Of a stretch of DNA of 11,161 nucleotides, positions 7,247 to 11,161 are shown piece by piece. The stretch's first letter is position 1. The number at the start of each line of letters is the position of its first letter. Origin of the DNA: Candidatus Altimarinota bacterium (GTDB lineage: Bacteria; Patescibacteriota; Gracilibacteria; UBA4473); NCBI GenBank assembly GCA_027028725.1, contig JALVIB010000037.1, positions 1-11,161 on the forward strand. The letters run 5' to 3'. Below the pieces are notes generated by a model that saw only the letters and a list, made by a program, of their open reading frames with translations, was not told where the DNA came from and searched no databases. Made by a program: the position numbers and the translations under genes.

Positions 7247-7908
7247 CAACTCCAACAACCACCTTTCGCACAAGCAACTTCTTGAAAAGATTTAATAATC
7301 TCCGCCCTTTTTTCGCGGGATTTTTTCATGAGAAAACTACCAACAACCACAATATCCGCTCCGGCTTCAGCTAATTCCGCGACATTTTCATCATTTACAC
7401 CACCATCAACTTCTATTTCACCAGAAAACCCGCGAGATCTCAGATATTCAACTTTGAGAACGGCGGAATTCATAAATTTCTGTCCACCAAAACCTGATTT
7501 GACGGACATGACCAAAATCTGGTCAGCCAATTCCAAAATTTCGTCAGTTAACCAGTCCGGATCAGTGTATCCATCAATAGAAATTCCCGCGAAAATCCCG
7601 CGAGATTTTATTTCTTTCAAAAGTTCCACCGCCCGCGGAATTCCCGTTGCTTCAATATGGAAAGTAAAAGTCTTCACACCGAGCTTAACGAAGTCGTCTA
7701 AAAAATTCGCGGGATTTAAGACCATCAAATGCGCCTCTGTTTCTACAGGAAATTTCACATTTTTGAGCATCGCCGGACCAAAAGACAAATTCGGCACATA
7801 TTGTCCGTCCATAATATCGAGATGAATCCGATCCGCAGTTTTGATTGAATCCAGTTCTGCTTCAAGATTCCCAAAGTCAGCGTCTAGTATTGATGGTGAT
7901 ATTTTCAT
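7243..7908 (-). CDS. rpe: Ribulose-phosphate 3-epimerase
   Basis: A 221-aa TIM-barrel enzyme interconverting D-ribulose 5-phosphate and D-xylulose 5-phosphate in the cytoplasmic pentose phosphate pathway. Family motifs occur in order: SPSIL (4-8), HLDIMDGQYVPNLSFGP (29-45), AHLMV (59-63), SVKSGFGGQKF (135-145), EVDGGV (166-171) and VVVGSFL (187-193). The metal ligands and catalytic residues His29, Asp31, His60 and Asp168 are all present. Two deviations stand out: the usual SVNPGFGGQ reads SVKSGFGGQ, and the usual ALNP-like segment reads SIDGYTDP (110-117). The C-terminal tail CAKGGCWSC carries three cysteines, unusual for the family. Length is normal. The ATG at 7906-7908 has no Shine-Dalgarno. 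It meets the amidase gene tail to tail (overlapping stop codons 7243-7246) and lies downstream of a terminator, so it needs its own promoter. A specialised phosphosugar epimerase cannot be excluded. Confidence 0.93.
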   Translation of the reverse strand: MKISPSILDADFGNLEAELDSIKTADRIHLDIMDGQYVPNLSFGPAMLKNVKFPVETEAHLMVLNPANFLDDFVKLGVKTFTFHIEATGIPRAVELLKEIKSRGIFAGISIDGYTDPDWLTDEILELADQILVMSVKSGFGGQKFMNSAVLKVEYLRSRGFSGEIEVDGGVNDENVAELAEAGADIVVVGSFLMKKSREKRAEIIKSFQEVACAKGGCWSC

Positions 7909-7937
7909 GGTTTTGGGTAAAAAATCTACACAAAAAT

Positions 7938-7970
7938 AAAGAAATCTTGATAAATTATCAAGATTTCTTT
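7938..7970 (-). terminator. Intrinsic terminator of the coiled-coil gene
   Basis: AAAGAAATCTTGAT (7938-7951) is the exact complement of ATCAAGATTTCTTT (7957-7970), a 14-bp stem around a 5-nt loop. Read on the minus strand it lies 27 bases beyond the TAA at 7998-8000 and runs into tttatttttgtg, a T-rich tract. It therefore ends transcripts from 11117-7998 before rpe. The stem is AT-rich, so it may be only partly effective. The motif copy at 7980-7987 lies between the stop codon and the hairpin. Confidence 0.7.
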
Positions 7971-7997
7971 GCTAAAATTTCGCGGGAGTTTAGTTTT

Positions 7998-10900
7998 TTA
8001 ATTATCGAGAGGATAATCAGATTTTTTTATGTTGTAAGACAATATATTTTGATATATAGCATCCTTTTCTGACTCTGGAACATCTGCCCATCTCAAATCG
8101 TTGTTAAAATTCACCATTCCCAGTGTAAGTTCCTCTACAACTTTTCTAATATTGCTAGAATCTTTTACTAAATTTTTAAGATATTCAACCAATTTCCTTT
8201 CCTCTACAACAGAATCATCTAATCCAAATCCAGCTTCTTTCTGTAACCATACCCCAACTTTTTTAAACCATGTCTTTTCTTTATTGCTATCTCTATATTG
8301 ATTTTGAATAGCTAATCGTATGTTTCGTAAAATTATTTCATCTTCTTCACCACCTGGAATATAATCATCAGGAAATACTTCTAATTGTTGCAAAACTCCT
8401 AACACAACTTGTGACAACACTCTCTCCATTTCCTCAACAAATCCCTCAACACCTTCAGAGAAAACTATTTCTTCCGGACTTGCCATCATATTCGCAGGCA
8501 AATTACCTGCTACTTTCTGTTTATTAATCGTTTCTCCATATTCATTATATAAATCTCTATAAAGTTTCTTATATTTCTTCTTCGTAGAACTACTTACAAG
8601 CGGACTAAACATTAAAATTGTAAAAAATTCTAAAAGCAAAGCCGACATCACATACAACCATTTGGTTAGTTTGGGATTTTCAGGATTAATAATTTCTGAT
8701 GCAGTATCTATATTTTCGATAAATGGATCTAGATTGTCAATATGTCCTATAATCTTAGATTTTAATTCCTTTAATTTAGATAAATCTGTTTTTTCTATTT
8801 TAGGGATAAAATCCTCAAGGTGGTTTTCATAATTATTATTTAGCTCAGCTAACTCCCTTTCTGCTTGTTTTTTTCGCTCTTTTGTGGTTTTATCACTTTT
8901 TATTATTCTCATTAATTCTTTTTTTCTAATTCTTGCCGATTCTGTTTCTATGTCAGTTAAAAGATTTTTTGCAGTGCCTGCAAATTCATTCATAGCATTA
9001 CCCTTGTTTTCTATACTATTTATTAGTGAATCCATTTTTTTGGCAAGACCTTCCTTATATTCATTAAAGTAAATAGATCTAGTTAATCTACTAACCCAAT
9101 TTTTCTTATCTAAAATTCTTTCTAAATTTGTTTTTATATCTTCTGGATTAATCATATTTGCCTCAATTGCTAAGTCGCTTTTCTCCACCAAAGAATCTAA
9201 TTGCTGATTTAATCCATTATTTTCATCTATCCCATATTTTATTTTTAATTTATTAATAACATTTATTAGAATACGCTTTTTCCTATTCACTGCCGTATCC
9301 TTACCCCTTATTAAAAATATTTTCATTTGAGCAATTTTCCCTAATTCTGGTTTCCCATTTATACCACTTCCGTTAATTTCATTCTGTATATACTGATCAA
9401 GAGATGATTTAAGATCGTTATCCATTTTACCTAAAACACCTGCAATAGAATCTACCTGACTTGAAAATTTATCACTTAAATCTAGAACTTCTGCTTCTGA
9501 TTTTTTCTGAATATAATCACCCTTAAAAGCATTTACCATTCCCAAAGCGTCTGATGGAACTGATGGAAAGTTATAATATGGTTTTTTTGCAGGTTTAACT
9601 GTTCCTAATGTTAAAGCGACCAAAGTAACTCCTGACAACAAAGTGGCTAATTTAACTCCTTTTTTATTAATCCCAAAAACTCTATTTGCAATACCCTTTA
9701 CCATTCCCAATCTATTATTCAGTTTTCTTGCTTGCTCACTTATTCCAGCCATAATTCTTTCCCTTAATTTTCCAGCTGCAATACCCACGGCTCCCCCAAC
9801 TCCAATAGCTGTAATCCAAACTGGGACTTGATCAATACTTACTCCTGAGTCATCTACAAACATTCCCCAATCATAAAACACTTTTGGTAATGTCTGACTT
9901 AACCCAAAGGCACTAGCTGCACCCGAAACTAATGACGCAACAAGATTCCACCCCACAAACCATTTTTCAGATTTTGTAAATCTTTTTGACTCTTCTAGAT
10001 ACCTGTTTAAGGCCTCTTCATTAAAAATATTCTCAAAATCTTCCATAGCACCTATTTTTTCATACCAGTCCTTTAATTCACCATATTCTTTAATAAAATT
10101 TTTAAACAATTCCTGAAAATCACTATTTGTAAAAACTCTATTAAGAGATTCTTTTAGTACTTCCTCTTGTTTTAGAATATCTGGTTCTAATTCTGTAACC
10201 CTATTTTCTAATTTCACCAATTCAGTTTTTAAATTTTCAAAAGTCTCTTTTTCTTGTTCTACCTTATCTTTAATATTTTGAATTTCTCCTTCGAATTCTT
10301 CAATTTGATTCTCAATTGTATTTATTTTATCATTCTTATCATTAATCCGTAATTCTTCATATTTTTTATAATCTTCAGAATCAAGAGAGACTTCCGTCAA
10401 CATTTTTTGATCTCCCTCTTCTACAAACAATTTCTCCTGTTCTAAAATTTCATTTTCCAATTTTTCTAAATTATCCAAAAGATTCGTCTTTCTTCTTTCA
10501 AGTGATCTCTTGGCACTTGGAGATGGATTATTTTTTTCAGATTCTTCAATTTTTGCTAGTTTATTTTCTAAAACAGTTCTATCGTTAAGCAATTTATTAT
10601 ATTTACTAAGTATTTCAGAAAGAAATTCTTCTCTAATTTTAGAAACAGCATACTTCTTTTCAATTTCTTCTACCTGCTTGTTTAACTCTTCAATATCTTT
10701 CTCTAGTTTTTCTACTTCCGTTTTAGCTAACTCTTCATTTTCTTGAATATTTTTCTCCATATTTTCAACTTTATTTCTTTTCTCTTGTCTCTCTTTTTTT
10801 ACTTCTTCAAGCTCAACCTTTAATTTATCCAATGCTACTTCTTTGTCTCTTATTCCTTCTGATTCAACTAACTCCAACACAAATGCGACCATTCCTTCTA

Positions 10901-11117
10901 AAGAACCTACATAGCTATCTATTTTTCTAGTAATAATATCCCTAATCTCATTATTTGATGTTTGTAAATACCCTACAATCTTATCTTTTAATACTTTTTT
11001 TACTTCCTCTCCATCAGCCCCATTTCTAATCATGGACTCAATTAAATCCCGCAACTCTCTGGAATCAAGTTCTAAGTAGTCTGCGGAATCACCGATTCTT
11101 CTTGTGTGGTTGTTCAT
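7998..11117 (-). CDS. Large coiled-coil membrane protein of unknown function (four predicted TM helices)
   Basis: 1039 aa, no cysteine, not assigned to a family. Residues about 90-325 are a long charged coiled coil rich in Glu, Lys and Leu. Hydrophobic helices follow at about 386-405, 432-449 and 488-506. A second helical, partly coiled-coil region occupies 507-818, and a fourth helix lies at about 819-839 (KWLYVMSALLLEFFTILMF). Basic segments at 450-487 and 845-854 suggest that the N-terminal coiled coil and the C-terminal 200 residues are cytoplasmic, leaving 507-818 outside. This layout (helix pair, basic loop, third helix, external coiled coil, fourth helix with a Glu) resembles DUF4407-type proteins, but that is a topology resemblance only. 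No Walker A or other catalytic motif was seen. The ATG at 11115-11117 follows an AT-rich leader without Shine-Dalgarno. The gene uses AGA arginine codons and lacks the TCGCGGGA motif. Confidence 0.87.
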   Translation of the reverse strand: MNNHTRRIGDSADYLELDSRELRDLIESMIRNGADGEEVKKVLKDKIVGYLQTSNNEIRDIITRKIDSYVGSLEGMVAFVLELVESEGIRDKEVALDKLKVELEEVKKERQEKRNKVENMEKNIQENEELAKTEVEKLEKDIEELNKQVEEIEKKYAVSKIREEFLSEILSKYNKLLNDRTVLENKLAKIEESEKNNPSPSAKRSLERRKTNLLDNLEKLENEILEQEKLFVEEGDQKMLTEVSLDSEDYKKYEELRINDKNDKINTIENQIEEFEGEIQNIKDKVEQEKETFENLKTELVKLENRVTELEPDILKQEEVLKESLNRVFTNSDFQELFKNFIKEYGELKDWYEKIGAMEDFENIFNEEALNRYLEESKRFTKSEKWFVGWNLVASLVSGAASAFGLSQTLPKVFYDWGMFVDDSGVSIDQVPVWITAIGVGGAVGIAAGKLRERIMAGISEQARKLNNRLGMVKGIANRVFGINKKGVKLATLLSGVTLVALTLGTVKPAKKPYYNFPSVPSDALGMVNAFKGDYIQKKSEAEVLDLSDKFSSQVDSIAGVLGKMDNDLKSSLDQYIQNEINGSGINGKPELGKIAQMKIFLIRGKDTAVNRKKRILINVINKLKIKYGIDENNGLNQQLDSLVEKSDLAIEANMINPEDIKTNLERILDKKNWVSRLTRSIYFNEYKEGLAKKMDSLINSIENKGNAMNEFAGTAKNLLTDIETESARIRKKELMRIIKSDKTTKERKKQAERELAELNNNYENHLEDFIPKIEKTDLSKLKELKSKIIGHIDNLDPFIENIDTASEIINPENPKLTKWLYVMSALLLEFFTILMFSPLVSSSTKKKYKKLYRDLYNEYGETINKQKVAGNLPANMMASPEEIVFSEGVEGFVEEMERVLSQVVLGVLQQLEVFPDDYIPGGEEDEIILRNIRLAIQNQYRDSNKEKTWFKKVGVWLQKEAGFGLDDSVVEERKLVEYLKNLVKDSSNIRKVVEELTLGMVNFNNDLRWADVPESEKDAIYQNILSYNIKKSDYPLDN

Positions 11118-11161
11118 TTTTAAAATAATTAATAAATATGTAAACCATTTTTAGTATTAAA

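Larger units (their letters stand above)
701..7987. repeat. Dispersed 8-mer motif TCGCGGGA (extended TTTCGCGGGATTT), 19 exact copies
   Basis: Exact copies of TCGCGGGA or its complement TCCCGCGA start at 701, 1105, 1307, 1938, 2322, 2483, 3276, 3344, 4120, 4237, 4406, 4626, 4828, 5086, 7313, 7585, 7596, 7707 and 7980. Most are embedded in T/A runs giving TTTCGCGGGATTT. Near-copies such as TCGCGGAA (1681, 2432, 2783), TCGCGGGT (2157) and TTTCGCGAGGATT (4291) are also present. Copies lie in genes and between them, in both orientations. None lies within the amidase gene (5129-7246) or the coiled-coil gene (7998-11117). In genes they encode recurring peptides: ENPAKLV and KNPAKLV in the two operon proteins, FRGIS twice in the membrane protein, SRG and FAG elsewhere. 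The function is not known from sequence; DNA-uptake or HIP1-like signals behave this way. Confidence 0.85.

Noticed and set aside
7585..7603. Two tandem TCCCGCGA copies 11 bp apart as a possible CRISPR or operator
   Set aside because: They are in the rpe coding frame (encoding SRGIFAG), only two units, and belong to the genome-wide dispersed motif.
7328..7825. 165-codon open frame on the plus strand opposite rpe
   Set aside because: It is fully antisense to a well-conserved epimerase and shows no motif of its own.
1152..11117. Alternative genetic code with reassigned UGA, since all five stops are TAA or TAG
   Set aside because: All proteins are full length under the standard code with no in-frame TGA; five stops are too few to infer recoding.

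Overview
The window is bacterial, AT-rich and gene-dense. It holds five complete protein genes and one cut by the left edge. It uses the standard genetic code: no in-frame TGA interrupts the long genes, and all five visible stops are TAA or TAG. Most starts lack a clear Shine-Dalgarno sequence. Low GC, weak ribosome-binding sites, hairpin-rich intergenic DNA and a wall hydrolase with large unknown proteins would fit a Patescibacteria (CPR)-like genome, but nothing here proves the taxon.

Layout. 1-648 (-) is a partial metallo-beta-lactamase-fold hydrolase. 649-1151 is non-coding and contains a 188-bp MITE-like element with perfect terminal inverted repeats and a 4-bp target duplication, plus two small hairpins. 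1152-5023 (-) is a two-gene operon. Its first gene encodes a secreted PKD domain joined to a seven-helix membrane module of the UUP1 type. Its second encodes an alpha-L-glutamate-ligase-like ATP-grasp, a degenerate RimB-like retropepsin domain and a DUF1704/MATCAP-type HExxxH metallopeptidase in one chain. A strong promoter (TTGAAA-N17-TATAAT) points the other way and drives a Tat-exported, probably lipid-anchored LysM-amidase-glucosaminidase (5129-7246, +). That gene meets rpe (7243-7908, -) tail to tail with a 3-nt overlap. A terminator at 7938-7970 separates rpe from a 1039-residue, cysteine-free, coiled-coil membrane protein of unknown function (7998-11117, -).

Two signals stand out. First, the operon looks like a compact variant of the known RimB / UUP1 / RimK-like ligase association, with a MATCAP-type carboxypeptidase domain fused to the ligase. 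This could be an amino-acid ligation and removal cycle tied to a membrane receptor-like protein, by analogy with tubulin tyrosination and detyrosination. Second, the 8-mer TCGCGGGA (usually within TTTCGCGGGATTT) occurs 19 times on either strand in the backbone genes and intergenic DNA, but never inside the amidase gene or the coiled-coil gene. It behaves like an uptake-sequence or HIP1-type genomic motif, and its absence marks those two genes as probably foreign or recently acquired.
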